A stretch of 64,000 nucleotides of DNA from Ursus arctos. Taxonomy: Eukaryota; Chordata; Mammalia; Carnivora; Ursidae. Positions 22,436 to 34,651 of this stretch are shown here, piece after piece. The stretch lies in assembly GCF_023065955.2 (NCBI RefSeq), contig NC_079873.1:13282566-13346565 (forward strand), given 5' to 3'. The notes beneath the pieces were generated by a model that was not told the origin of the DNA, did no database searches, and was given only the letters and a program-made list of their open reading frames with translations. How positions within the stretch are numbered: the stretch's first letter is position 1; each line of letters begins with the position of its first letter. Position numbers and translations under genes: made by a program.

Positions 22436-23930
22436 TTCTTTCAATAAACATTTATTAGGGGTTATTGTATGCCAGGCACTGTGCTAGGTTCTGGGGATAA
22501 ACTAGATGGGCAAAATTTGACATGGTGCCTACCCTCCTGGAGCTTTTAGCTGGGGTAATCAACAATCTCACAACTGTGACAAAAGCTGAAAAGAAGGGCC
22601 TACATTAGGTAGATCTGTTCTAGTCAGAATGTTGAGAAGCTTTCTCTGAGGGGCTCAGATCTGATGGAAAGTAGGAATCAATTAGATGAAGAGGAGAGGA
22701 ATATCAATTTCCTATGGTTGCTAAAACAAATCACCACAAACTTAATAGCTTAAAACAACACAAATCTATTATCTATGGTTTGGAGGTCAGAAGTTCTAAA
22801 ATCAAACTTTTCAGCTAGACTGAATTCCTTCTGGAGGCTCTAGGGGAGAATCCATTTCCTTGCCTTTTCAGCTTCTAGAGGCTACCTCCATTACATTCGT
22901 TGGCCCTTGTTCCCTTCCTTCATCTTCAAAGCCAGCAACATAGCATCTTCCAGTCTCTCTCCTCTGTGACCTCTACTGTCATCATCACATCTCCTTCTCT
23001 GGCTCTTCCACCTGCCTCTTTCCCTTATAAGGACACTTGTGATTACATTGAACTCACCCAGATAATCCAGGATGTTCTCCTTGTCTGAAGATATTTAGCT
23101 TAATCACACCTAAAAGTCCCTTTTGCCATGTAAGTAACATATTCATAGATTCTGGGGATATGACATGAACATATTTGGGGGGCTGATACGCTGTCTACCA
23201 TAGGAGCATTCTAGGTGGGAGGAACAACATGTACAAAAGCCCTGGGATTGGACAGAGCATCTCAAATAGAAGGGACAGAAATCAAGTCAGTGTGGCTGGA
23301 GCCTAAAAGCTATAGAGAGGGTGTGATGTGAAGAGACTGGAGAGATAAGGACTAGACTATATACAACCTTTTAGGCCATGTCAAATAATTTTGCCTTAAG
23401 CCCTGAAGCCATGGGAAAACATTGATAGGCTTTAAGCAGGGAAGTTGCCATGCTCATATTTACACTGAAAAGATAATTCTGCTAGAGAGTATGGAGAATG
23501 GACTGGAAGGGCTAGTAATTGAGGTGAAAAATGATAATGGTTTGTACTAGACACAAATGGAGAGAAGTGGAAGGATGGGAGACATATACAGGAGGAAACT
23601 CAACAAGACTTGGTAATGCTTGGTCACAAGGCTTCAGTGAGAGGGAGGAGTGAAGGATGCTAAGAATAGCTAACTGATTTCAACTCTGCATCCTCTGGAT
23701 GATGGTGGAGTAACTCGGCAAGATAGGGAATAGATCATGAACAAGAATTAGGTTTTTTGGGGACACTTATGAGTTTGGTTTGAAATTGCTTGGTTTGGGG
23801 TACCCTTGAGCCATCCACAAGCAGGTGTCATTGGTAGAGGTCTAGAGCTCAGAGGAAAGGTCTAGGCTGGAGAAGAAGTTTGTGGACCATCATCTTATAA
23901 ATGTCTAAGGTATAGGTATGATGAGATTTT
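22436..23930 (-). mobile_element. L2 LINE, antisense, split by an LTR
   Basis: The 3' end (22436-22702: 'aacatttattaggggttatt', 'ctccctggagcttttagct'-like block) is followed after the LTR by more 5' L2 sequence (23205 onward: 'caaaagccctgggattggac', 'caagtcagtgtggctggagc', 'taggctttaagcagggaagt'). The two parts are in the order expected for one element. Confidence 0.75.
22703..23204 (-). mobile_element. MLT1-type MaLR LTR, antisense, inside L2
   Basis: Well preserved from 'caatttcctatggttgctaa' through 'gaggctctaggggagaatcc', 'cttataaggacacttgtgat' and 'cttttgccatgtaagtaaca' to the end near 23204. It interrupts the L2, so it is younger than it. Confidence 0.85.
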
Positions 23931-24108
23931 TTTAGGGAGAGTGGGAAGGGAAGATGGTCAAGGGCAAAATATTGAAGATCTCCAAAATCTAATAGCTTGG
24001 TAGAAGAAGACAAACCTACCCTAGAGATAGAGAGCCCATAAAAGTAGGAAAGTAGGAAGAAAAACAGCAGTGTTTTGGTTCATGAAGCCAAGAGAAGTGA
24101 AGATTTTA

Positions 24109-24226
24109 AGTAGGATCCACACCCAGCATGGAGCCCAATGTGGGGCTTGAACCCACAACCCTGAGATCAAGACCTGAGCTGAGATCAAGAGTTGGACACT
24201 TGACTGAGCTGCCCAGGTGCCCCCAA
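24109..24226 (-). mobile_element. SINEC, antisense, short form
   Basis: Reverse SINE, with 'cacacccagcatggagccca' and 'ttggacacttgactgagctg'. It is flanked by a perfect 14-bp TSD aagtgaagatttta at 24095-24108 and 24227-24240. The CT-rich tail is absent, as in older SINEC subfamilies. Confidence 0.95.
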
Positions 24227-25022
24227 AAGTGAAGATTTTAAAAAGTAGTGAGTGGCCTACAGTGATTAAATCTTTTATGAAGTCAAGTTAGAGGAGAATG
24301 GAAAAATGTCAATTGGATTTAATATTATCTAGTAAATTCCTCAAAAGTGTAGGACTGCCTAAGCCTATATATATAGATATATTCAGTTCTTGAGATGAAG
24401 AAACTGAGTTACACTAGAAGAAAATAACTTAACCAAGGTGAAATCACAGAAACCTGAACTGGATGGGACCAGTTTCTGAAGTTGGAGTATTTGTAACACC
24501 AGGCTGAGCTCATGGCCCTTCTCTTTTCTTCCTCAAGGTCCAAAGGAGTTACAAGAAGTGCAGCACTCCATACACAGTTGCGCTAATAAATATTTGTTGA
24601 TTGGTTACATGAGCAACCAGTACATTTCTTCCTGACATATATTCATCTTGTCTACAGGAATTAGCACTTCTTACCCATATATAGCCTCAAGGTCCTGATT
24701 CATAAGCAAACAAAACTGCTGTCCTATTCATTGAAGTGTGCTTTTTCTAAACTGCAGTCACTCTTATGTTCTCATATGCCTGAGAGATTATTTTCCTATT
24801 GTGTGCCCTTGGTCATTTCCTTCTTATTTGCAAAAATGTTTGGGAATAGTTCTTTGTGTAGATAAAAAGAAAAGTATTTTTTTAATGAAAGAAGGTTTTT
24901 TCACTTTGGGAAAGATGGCAGATAGAGCACCAGGAGTTTGAGCTCCCAGCCTGGCTTGGAAAATCATCATGAACTAGCTTCCTGCCAGTTGCCTTTTCTT
25001 TTTGAAAAATGGGCTCATGGCA

Positions 25023-25445
25023 AGAAACAACAATTGTTGGAGAGGATGTGGAGAAAGGGGATCCCTCCTACATTGTTGGTGGGAATGCAAGTTGGTACAG
25101 CCACTCTGGAAAACAGTGTGGAGGTCCCTTAAAAAGTTAAAAATTGAGCTACCCTATGATCCAGCCATTGCACTACTGGGTATTTACCCCAAAGATACAG
25201 ACATAATGAAGAGAAGGGCCACATGCACCCCAATGTTCATAGCAGCATTGTCCACAATAGCTAAATCATGGAAGGAGCTGAGATGCCCTTCAACAGATGA
25301 CTGGATTAAGAAGATGTGGTCCATATATACAATGGAATATTACTCAGTTATCAAAAAGAACGATTTCTCAACATTTGCTGCAACATGGACGGCACTGGAG
25401 GAGATAATGCTCAGTGAAATAAGTCAAGCAGAGAAAGACAATTAG
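25023..25445 (+). pseudogene. LINE-1 ORF2 carboxyl-terminal fragment
   Basis: About 140 codons remain open and run to the normal stop after the AEKDN end. It includes the conserved region ([20 protein letters not shown]) from the cysteine-rich carboxyl-terminal part of ORF2p. It lacks endonuclease and reverse transcriptase domains, so it cannot act. The intact frame implies a fairly recent insertion. The flanking sequence adds seven codons upstream. Confidence 0.93.
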
Positions 25446-25748
25446 TATATGATTGCTCTCATCTATGGAACATAAGAACTAGGGAGATCGGTAGGGGAAG
25501 AAAGGGATGAAGAAGGGGGGTAATCAGAAGGGGGAATGGAGCACGAGAGACTATGGACTCTGAGAAACAAACTGAGGGCTTCAGAGGGGAGGGGGGTGGG
25601 GGAATGGGATAGGCTGGTGATGGGTAGTAAGGAGGGCACATATTGCATGGTGCACTGGGTGTTATACGCAACTAATGAATCATCGAACTTTACATCAGAA
25701 ACCAGGGATGTACTGTATGGTGACTAACATAATAAAAAAACATTAAAA
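25023..25748 (+). mobile_element. 5'-truncated young LINE-1
   Basis: 726-bp L1 end flanked by an 18-bp perfect TSD, aaaaatgggctcatggca, at 25005-25022 and 25749-25766. It holds ORF2 sequence to its stop, the G-rich 3' UTR and an A-rich tail. The upstream TSD carries its own local ATG, which gives the ORF2 fragment an accidental start. Confidence 0.98.
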
Positions 25749-25818
25749 AAAAATGGGCTCATGGCAGTTGCTGCAACTGAATGCAACAAAGAGAAGTTAT
25801 GAAAAGAAAATGAAGCTT

Positions 25819-25822
<4 letters not shown>

Positions 25823-25862
<40 letters not shown>
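25823..25862 (+). repeat. (GT)20 microsatellite
   Basis: Uninterrupted GT repeat of about 40 bases, the longest of the GT tracts in this window. Confidence 0.97.
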
Positions 25863-25865
<3 letters not shown>

Positions 25866-26021
25866 AATTTGCTACTTTAAGAGTATAGCTGATCTACCAG
25901 CATTTTCACTCCTATGCTCCACAGAGCTGCATGAACATATGGACAGGTTGTGTACAAGAATGTTCATAGCAGCACTATTGCCAAGAGCCCCAAACTGACT
26001 TAAAAGCTCCCAATGCTCATT

Positions 26022-26165
26022 GTAGCAGTTAGCTTCTGCTGCATAACAAACAAATCCAAAACTTAGCAGTTAAAACAGGAACCTGCAGGACCTGATTCTG
26101 CAGGTCAGCAATTTGGACTGGGCCCATATATGACTGGTTTTTCTGATCTGAGTTAAGCAAAATTA
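26022..26165 (-). mobile_element. MLT1-type LTR fragment, antisense
   Basis: 'agcttctgctgcataacaaa' and 'ctgcaggtcagcaatttgga' match the antisense LTR start; the rest is lost or too diverged. Confidence 0.62.
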
Positions 26166-26547
26166 GCAGAGTCTGGCACAAATCAGAGAACTGTCCAGCA
26201 GAATGTAAACTCTATACTGGTTGTTGTCACTACATTTTGGGTGGTATGCTATATAGCAATAGATAAGTGATACCCCAGCTACCCCAGTTCATTGTCTTAG
26301 AGGACATAGGCAAGTTTCTCAAGTTGCTGGAATAAAAGATGTAGCAATTATTTACCTCCAATTTTCCATTCTCCTTTGCTTAAAGGTAGACTCAGGTTCT
26401 TGAACGCAGAACATTGGTAGAAACTGCTGAAAATTTCCTTATCAAACTTATATATAGGCTACTCTAAAATCAAATTATTTTTTAGATGCAGTATCCTGCC
26501 AATTTATACAAACATGCTGCCATTGAGCTTTATAAAAACCTTTAAAA

Positions 26548-26735
26548 CAGGATTTCTCCACCTCAGTACTATTGGCATTTTGGACTGTGCATTGAAGGAT
26601 GTTGAACAGCATTTCTGGTCTCAGCTCACAGATGCCAGTGGCAACCATCCTCCCATTGTGACAACAGAATGTCTCCAGACACTGTCAAATGTCCCCTAGA
26701 GGCACAATTGCTTCTGAATGAAAACCACCATTTTA
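26548..26735 (-). mobile_element. MER20 DNA transposon, antisense
   Basis: hAT-Charlie type. It shows 'tttctccacctcagtactat', 'tgtgcattgaaggatgttga', 'gtctccagacactgtcaaat' and the closing 'tgaatgaaaaccacca'. Nearly full length. Confidence 0.88.
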
Positions 26736-26864
26736 TAAAAACTGTTCAGGAAACACCAGCTGGGATGCCACTATGAAAACAGAGGAGGGTGATGATGAAT
26801 GGGTGACAGTGAAGCAAGTGAAAAGGTAGGGAGAAGAAGGATGGATGTTTATTTGGCCCCAACC

Positions 26865-27040
26865 GTACATGTTGCTAATGTCATTAAAGTGTCACAGCAA
26901 CCTTGTGAAGAGGTAACCATCACCCTGTTGTGTAGACGAGGAGCGAGAGGCTTGGGAACATAAGGTAACATTGACTATTACGAGGTGGATCTAGTGATCC
27001 AGCCCAGGTCTGTCTGACTCCAATACCAATGCCCTTGCTG
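26865..27040 (-). mobile_element. MIR SINE, antisense
   Basis: Antisense MIR: 'gtcacagcaaccttgtgaag', 'cttgggaacataaggtaaca', 'ccaggtctgtctgactccaa' in order. Confidence 0.72.
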
Positions 27041-27394
27041 CCATGAATCCAGGGCTGCTTCTCACTTAGGCCAGAAAAAGTCAGAGATGTCCAGGAGCAA
27101 TTGCCCAATGATGGCTGCTGGTCCCAAGGAGGGAATACAGGCTCTTCTCTAATGAGCTCAAAAGTCAGTACCCAAGGTCTGATGAGTGCCTGTGGGAAAG
27201 GTGAGACTCAGGCAGGGTTCCAAAGCAGGATTCCACTCATCATCACAGCTTCAGGTCACAGAATCTAATTGAGGCCCAGGTAGACATAGAGGACTGTTAG
27301 CAGTTTAGAATAGGAAAAGTGTGAACAATTGAAACCCACCAATAATGCCCATACCCCATTTAACTCTTCAGTTCTCTTTAGAAGATTGTTTGAT

Positions 27395-27930
27395 CTTTTA
27401 AAAAAATGATTTAACTTATATTTTAACAGACAATGCATGCACATAGTACAAAGTTTAAAAGATGCAAAAAATAAACAATAAAGTTTCCTTCCTATCTTTA
27501 TCCCCCAGATTCTTATTTCCCATCCCAGAAGGCAACCACTCTTATCATTTGTTTTGTATATACTTCCAGAAATACTCGATATATAGTCAAGCAAATATAT
27601 TTATTTTTTCATAAATGACAGCATAATATACATGTTATTGAGCACCATAACACACACCCCTCTCTCTACAAATATATACGCAATATGCATAGACAAAGAC
27701 ATAGATGTCTGTATGTCTATCTCTCCATCTTGGAGAACCTTTCATATCGGTACATGAAGATCTGTCTCGTTCTTTTTAATGGTTGCCTAATATTCTACCT
27801 TAGGAAAATGGCATAATTTTGTAAACCGGTCTTCTAGTGATGGACATTTACATTGTTTCCACTCTCTTGCTATTACAAATAAAGCTACAATGAACAGCTC
27901 TATACATACTTTCCCTTCATGTGTAAGTAT
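27395..27930 (-). mobile_element. Old LINE-1 3' region, antisense
   Basis: Late L1M antisense blocks: 'cccagaaggcaaccactctt', 'atggttgcctaatattctac' and 'cattgtttccactctcttgc', as in the old L1s at 9385 and 60490. No open frame of length. Confidence 0.72.
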
Positions 27931-30570
27931 ATCTGTTCACTGAGTTTAATTCATAACCTGTCATTTCCTCCTTTTGCCTGCAGTTTCGGTACTAAGATCA
28001 ATATAACTTTGGAAACAAGAGAAGGAAATAGAGCATCTGAATAAATATCGAGTAAAAATTGATAATTCAAGCCTCAGAAGTAAAAACTGAAAGGCTCCTG
28101 ATCACACATGGTAAGTTGAATATGATGTCACCTGGTTTCTAAGGCCCCAGATTCCTCATGTAGACACTGCTAAAGCAGGGTGGGACCTCAGATATTCTTT
28201 AGTGTGTCCCTTTCTCATGTTTTCACATTAAGGCCATTGGGACCCCGAGATGCTTATAAATAGCTCAGTTAGATTGAAATGTCGGTCTTCCAAGTTCCAG
28301 TCCTATGCTCTTTCAAATACACAAGCACAATGTCCTTTCCAACCCTAACATTTTGAAACGGAAAAAAATTACTATTTAAAACCCAAATTGATTGTCTCCA
28401 CCTCTGCCTTCTAAAGTAGTGCCATAATTCACCACAGTGAACTAAATCTCTGCTTCCTTCATCAGAGGGACTGTGGAGTGAGAGAGGAGGCAGGGATGGA
28501 TAGTTCAAAACCTCTGCCCGTGGAGTGTTTGGCCCATTTTGTAACAAAATCTGGAATAACAATGTGCAGAAGTGGCTGCCTACCTGGGTAGAGGTGTAGA
28601 GCACTATAAAACCTTGCATCACATGGTGAGGGAGTGGGAGTGGTAAGCAAGGAGTTTTAGAAGACAAGTGGCATGGCTAAGGAACATGGAGGGGTAGCCT
28701 AAATATTTTATAAAGATAAAAATGTCTGATAGTCAATTTTGAGTTGTTTGGCTTTGTTGTGATATATACTCAATCCTTAAGTAAAGTCCGCTTTATACAC
28801 AAATGTCTTCGGTGAATGGTTCTAGGTTTGTTTCTTTAACTCTACCAGGTCAGGGTACTGGGTTGACATGATTCTCTGGTGTGATTCTCTGGTCGTTTTC
28901 TCCCTCAAGTTCACATGAAGGCTGCCATAGCCCTATGCAAACTACTCCATAAAATACTGCAAAATTCAGGGTAGCAAGATGAGGAATAGAGAAAACCGAT
29001 CTCCTTATAATGGGGAGAAGAATCTTTCCCAGGAGACTTGACCTCTCTTTGGCTGGAAGTGACTCTCATTTCTATCCTTAGCCACAAAGTGCATTGAGAA
29101 GTGAGTCCCCCATTCCCGCACTGAATGGCTTTAATTCGTTCTTGAAAGCCCTGCCACTAAAGTGGAACGCTGTTAATTTTTTAAAATTCCATTAATTTTA
29201 GTGGGAAAATTTATAATATGTTCTGTGCCAATCCCAGATACCCAAATAATTTTCACAGACAAGAAAATATATCAAGTAAAGAATGAAAACAAGTTTGTAT
29301 AGGAAATGAAGCACAATTTGAAAGTACATAAATACAATGTGTACACAAAATGTAATGTGGGAAGAATAGACTCAATAGGAACTGTGGCCGAGAGGGTGAG
29401 AGAGTCATGCTTTGAAAGGTGAATTTTTTTTGTCTACACCCCTTGTTCCACCAGCTTTCCAACTTTGGAAAGAGGGTTCATGGTTATTTTGTACTCTAAC
29501 TGCATTTAAATATAAAGCTATAGCCTAGTTATTCCCTCTAGGACAAAATAAAAGATAAACAGGAGAATGTTTTGTAATGTGTAAAATTGCACATGCACAA
29601 AGACTACAGAGATGTAGATGATAGCTCCTCATCACTCTCACTTGGTGTCCATATGCAAAGCAGAACATTTGGGGCTCATTCAAGCATGATGCTCAATTCA
29701 AATTTGTTCCATATGATCTGCTCCAATGAGTAAATGTGTGTTGAGTAAAATTGGTGAGTGTGACTTAGCCTGAAACTGAAATGATGTCATATCGCTTCTC
29801 ATAGCATATTTGTTTAGTATGTTTTGGGGGTGAAAAAGTCAATATATTGGGGGAAAAGGGAGTCATTGTTCAAAAAGTGCTATAACTTTTCAAGAGCCAT
29901 TATGACAAAAAGTCATCAACTGTACAATTGTTATGTGAGTAAATTCTGTACCTGGAAAGGGGGAATGGAATTGTCTCAGTTGGTTTCTCATTTATCATAG
30001 TCATCCTTTAAGCCTGGGCACATTGCCAACCCAAACCAAATTAGAGTGAGTATCGTCTCACAGAAAAGGGGGTGGTTATTGGACGGGCCACTAAGCGTGT
30101 CTGCCACAAGGTATCTGTTCCCTTCCATGTTGTTTGGAAAGTGTGTGTTATGCAAAGAGGTAACTGAGGTTGGTATGACTGATATATAATTTTAATTATA
30201 GAGTTAATATGTCATTGGTTCTTGAAAATACTTCACTGACAAAAAAAAATTACTTCACTGGCAAGTGACTGGTGGCCGGTTGCTGGTGCTGAGTCCTCAG
30301 TATCTCAGAGACAGGCAGTAACAGACACCCTCCACACTGCAGAGAATGGAGCATTTGGCACTTGCTTTGAAATATGAAGATCTGTCTGCAGCATTGTCCC
30401 TTTAGCTATCCAAAGTGGCATGCCCATTGTGCTTACCAGGTTTAGTAAAAGCTCCAGTGACCATCTCCTAATGGCATTCATCATGAGTATGAAGCATACT
30501 CCAAATCACTTTCCAGATGATCATATTTGGAACTTTCTTTTCCTTGGACTCGTTCACTTTGAAATTGAGT
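27931..30570. other. Repeat-poor, unassigned 2.6 kb
   Basis: The longest stretch without a repeat I can identify. Contains open frames up to 132 codons on the minus strand (28269-28667) with no recognisable domain. No splice-flanked coding segment is evident. A local near-duplication 'tacttcactg' occurs at 30230 and 30252. Confidence 0.4.
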
Positions 30571-30574
30571 TGTT

Positions 30575-31740
30575 GACTCAGTGACCCTTTACTGAGCATC
30601 TATTGTGGGTTTCGTACTTTTCTTGGTCCTGTGGAAAATTCATAGACAAATCAGACATGACCCTTTCCTCTAAGAGCTTATAGTCTAGTAGAGGTGATAA
30701 GACATAAATAATAATGGTAAAAGGTATAAAGTAGTATCTATACCATAAAGTGGGACAGAAGATGTTTCTGTAGAAAAATTAGGAATATTTATCAGTATCC
30801 TTAATTTTTTTCATATCTGTGAACTAGTAATTCAAATATATTCAACCTAGGGATCCTTGGCCTCCTAGGAAATCCACACGTGAGCTTCAGGTAAATTTCC
30901 TAAAAGTGTATGCAAAAGTGTGGTTATATGTTTGCTTACATTATTCTCAGGAGAGGATCGTTAATTTTTTCTAATTCTGAAATAAAAGCATTGATGAATT
31001 CACTACAGTACTCCCACTTCTAGAAACCTATCTTAAGGAAATAGACATGTAGACAAAGATTTATTATTAAGGGTGTTTATTGTAGCATTATGTATTATAG
31101 TATAAAATTGGAAACAACCCAGATATTGAACAACTGAGAATTGTTAATTATAGTACATCTGCACAATGAAATTTATGTTCATGTTGAAATAAGACATCAA
31201 AAAATTAACAACATGAAAATATGCTCATGATAAAATGTTAAGTAAAAAAATAACTGTATCCATGGTATGCTCTCAATTATGTTTTTTTTTTAATCATCAG
31301 AAAGGCTAAGGGGATAACATGGGAAAATGTTAACAATGATTATCTCTCTGTGTTGTGGGAATGAGTGATGTTTTTCTTTAATCTTTTCCATATTTCTCAA
31401 CTTTTCTACAACGAGCACAGATCACTTCACAAATGAGAAAAGAATTAAAGTTATATAAAAACTAGTACAGATGAAGTGTCATGGCAGTTCTGCAATGAGA
31501 TCTCTTTTATTGGGGAAATCAGGGAGGTCTCTTAGAGGAGGTGGACTTCAAGTATAGCTTTGAATCATGACCACAGTCTTGACCTTCTGAAGAGCTAGGA
31601 GAGAGAGTTGAAGAATGTCAAGAGTTGAAGGAAGAGAGCTCCATGGAGAAGTTGAGACGTAGTGGTGACCTAATCACTCCCCTGAGAGGTGCTGGAGTAG
31701 GGAGGGCTGGCCCACATTCAGGCAGAAGGCCATTTTGGAG
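30575..31740 (-). mobile_element. L2 LINE 3' part, antisense, split by L1
   Basis: The left piece (30575-30765: 'ctgagcatctattgtgggtt', 'cctctaagagcttatagtct') and the right piece (from 31490: 'gaaatcagggaggtctctta') are consecutive in antisense L2. An old L1 lies between them. Confidence 0.6.
31005..31455 (+). mobile_element. Old LINE-1 3' end
   Basis: Forward L1 blocks: 'ctatcttaaggaaatagaca', 'ttggaaacaacccagatatt', 'catgataaaatgttaagtaa' and 'ttctacaacgagcacagatc'. It interrupts the L2. Confidence 0.72.
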
Positions 31741-32524
31741 TGTGGGCTGACTCCCAGGGCCTCTCAGGGACCCCTGAGATGTGGCCTATACTGTCCAGAG
31801 AACCTTCCCATTCTGTGATAGAAAGTTCAATGTGGGGTTACACTGGATAAATTATGGAAGGCAAGGAGTAATCAAAAGTTTGGCAGGTGGACTTTTGGGG
31901 AGGGATTAGCCAGAAATTCCAAGAGCGGGATTGTAAGAGTCAGGGGAAAATGGCGAGAAAGCAAAAAATATATATTTCTTTGTGACTTAAATTGTTTTGA
32001 AGCCAGATGTCTTAGTGTGAAGCTGTACTGTTTAATCCCTTATATACCCGGAAGAAAACAAAAGCTAGTAACAGATTGATTAATGCCATATGGTGTAAAA
32101 TTACACTGTATAATGTTTGTTAGTACAATTTACTATTCTACATTAGTTTAACAAGACAATAATTTTTAAGGAACTGCTTATGCATTTTGACTCATTAATT
32201 CATTTGGGGAGTAACACTTAAGAAATTAACTCAAAAAGGGAAACAATAGCTATTTGTATAAAGTAGCCACTTTTTATAACAGAGGAAAAATATTAGAAAT
32301 TTACTTGCATAGGAGCTCAAGGGTGCTTAAATATATTAAAGAAATGTATCATTGCCACAAAAATCATCAGTTTATGGGTTTGATAGTTATATGGATACAT
32401 CAATAAATTCAGGTTAGGAAAAAAGATCACAAAACTAGTATGTATAGATGGGTGGCATTTTGTTAAAACATATTTGTACAATGTGGGGCCACAGTCTCAG
32501 AACCCTAGATACTATAAGGTTAAA
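31741..32524. other. Unassigned stretch
   Basis: No recognised repeat or gene; becomes AT-rich beyond 31970. Confidence 0.4.
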
Positions 32525-32527
32525 AGG

Positions 32528-33040
32528 AGTTGGGGGTCTGTGCTGGATGGTTTAATTTTGACAAGATTCATCCCCATTTCTTTTTATGATCTCCCTTTTA
32601 CTGAGGGGTTAGAAGCCTAGAAGCTACATCTCCTAGAAACTCTTGTCAGCCAGCTTCCAGGATAGAGTCCTCTGATGAGAGGCACCTTTGCAAGATTTGA
32701 AAAGCAGAAGAGAAGCTGAGGCCATTAAGACAGCAGCAGGAAGGTGTGTGGGCTTCCCAGACAGTAGGTGTGAGGTTTTTCAGCAGCTTGCAGGCATTCT
32801 CTTGTAAATTACCCAGTTCAGGGAGGCAGGCAGCTGAGACTATTAATGGCAGCTTTCTATAATTCCTGAAAGTTCCTCATTTCTTAAAAGCTAGGGGCAG
32901 CTTTTCCTGACCTTCATTCCCGAGCCCCTCCAATGGTTTTGTAAGCATCTAATTTTCTGAACTAAATCTTTTTGTTCTTGGAACACCTAGTTTCTGATTT
33001 TCAGACAAAACCCTGACTGCTACAGGGGCTATATAATTCC
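32528..33040 (+). mobile_element. Possible ancient LTR
   Basis: Blocks such as 'ctagaagctacatctcctag' and 'ccgagcccctccaatggttt', with an ending of 'accctgactgctacagg', resemble a mammalian LTR class. Low certainty. Confidence 0.4.
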
Positions 33041-33799
33041 TTTGTTTGCTTTCCATGGTAAAGTTGATTCAACAGTTGAAATACATGTTCAACCATTAAT
33101 TTATGTCCCTGTAGGTTAAACATAGTTTACATATATATACTATGTATAGTATTCCTACCTGGATGAATTATACAGTACCTCTCACACCCACATTACTATC
33201 ATTTTTGTAATCTCCAGCATATGCTCCTTACACAAAATGACAGGAGTGGATCAATAGATGTCATGAAAGTAAGTAAGTAAAAAGAAAATCTTACCACTTG
33301 TAAATATTTATTGTTTAGCTTGAAATTATAATGATTGTGTGTGTATTTTATAGATTATATGGATCAGTTTACAAACTGATGTGAAAACTTTCTATTTCTA
33401 TCAAATGAGTAAATCAAGATTGGGATTATTTATTTATTTGACTAGACATGATCAACAATGCTTTGACAAAAAAAAAAAGATGCCCAGACTCTGTACTAGC
33501 ATGCATAGTTACCCAAAGAACATAGTTTGTATGTGCATATACATAATTTGTGTGTATATACACATATATCAAATATACATATGTGTGTGATTTTGTTCTT
33601 GTAGAGATATGGAAATGTAATTGAAACAATACCCTCTGGCAACTTTAAACACTTCACATCTTTTCCTTTGTTTCCTCAAAACCATTTCATTTTACCACAG
33701 GAAAAACATGAAACATGGAGTTCAACCAAACCTGTAACACTGCCCGCCAGATGCAAGAGAGTCCTTGCATGGGTTGCTATCTCAAATGGCAACAAGGGT
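33041..33799. other. AT-rich stretch with alternating purine-pyrimidine tract
   Basis: Between 33523 and 33592 short (GT)/(AT) runs alternate, for example tgtgtatatacacatat around 33552, a near-palindrome. Otherwise nothing recognised. Confidence 0.5.
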
Positions 33800-34345
33800 A
33801 TGGTAGATCATTTGCAAAAGTGGCCACAATAACTCCTGTCCTTTCTGCATGCACCCCCCCCCCTTTATAATGTGACTTTGCAAAAATTCCCATCATGATA
33901 TGGAACCTATTTCTCCATCCCTTGAATCTGGTTTTGGCCATGTGACTTGTTTTAACCAGTGGGTTATTATAAAGCATGATGGAAACAGAGACTTAAGACA
34001 AGCTTCTGCACTGGGCTTGTCCTCTTTTGCTGCTCCTGGGAAACCTGAGAACCCTATTATGTGAATAAACTTCAGCTGGCCTGCTGAAGATGTGTAGCCC
34101 AATTATCCACATTGTCCCAACCAATAGCCAGCACTGACCATCAGACGTGTGAGTGAGGCCACCCTAGACTGACCAGACTCTAGTGAATCTTCCAGCTAAC
34201 TGCAGTTGTATGCATAAGTCAGGTGAGACCACTGGAAGAACTGTCCAGCTGATCCCGGGCCAGATTGCTGACCCATGGAATCATAAGCTAACAAGTGATT
34301 ATTGTTTTAAACTGTTAAATTTTGGAATGGTAAGAATTAGGCAGG
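33800..34345 (+). mobile_element. MLT1-type MaLR LTR
   Basis: Forward LTR, with 'gtgactttgcaaaaattccc', 'ttggccatgtgacttgtttt', 'ccaaccaatagccagcactg', and an end at 'gtgattattgttttaaactg'. It carries a C-run at 33853-33863. It is the only clearly plus-strand complete LTR of this class here. Confidence 0.82.
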
Positions 34346-34442
34346 TATAAAGTTGTGAGCCTGGGTTAGAACTGGAGCCCTCATTCCCTGCCTTCGCTCT
34401 ACCAAGTAAAATAAAAACAAAAACAAAAAACCATGATGAAGG

Positions 34443-34635
34443 GGTGCCTGGGTGGCACAGCGGTTAAGCGTCTGCCTTCGGCTCAGGGCGTGATCCCGGC
34501 GTTATGGGATCGAGCCCCACATCAGGCTCCTCCGCTATGAGCCTGCTTCTTCCTCTCCCACTCCCCCTGCTTGTGTTCCCTCTCTCGCTGACTGTCTCTG
34601 TCTCTGTCAAATAAATAAATAAAATCTTAAAAAAA
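34443..34635 (+). mobile_element. SINEC, bear-type subfamily
   Basis: Complete SINE: 'gggtggcacagcggttaagc' head, 'gttatgggatcgagcccc' block, 'cctgcttcttcctctcccac' tail and AATAAATAAATAAAATC end. The TSD, an A-run followed by ccatgatgaagg, flanks it near 34425-34442 and 34634-34651. The 'cggttaagcgtctgccttcgg' and 'cgtgatcccggcgttatggg' versions are those I associate with bears and giant panda. Confidence 0.96.
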
Positions 34636-34651
34636 AAAACCATGATGAAGG

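Noticed and set aside
25002..25445. 147-codon frame as a possible host gene
   Set aside because: It is the L1 ORF2 carboxyl end; the flanking TSD shows that it arrived by retrotransposition.
34443..34520. tRNA-like head of the SINE as a tRNA-Lys gene
   Set aside because: It is part of a SINE with a CT-rich body, A-rich tail and TSD. The cloverleaf is not intact.
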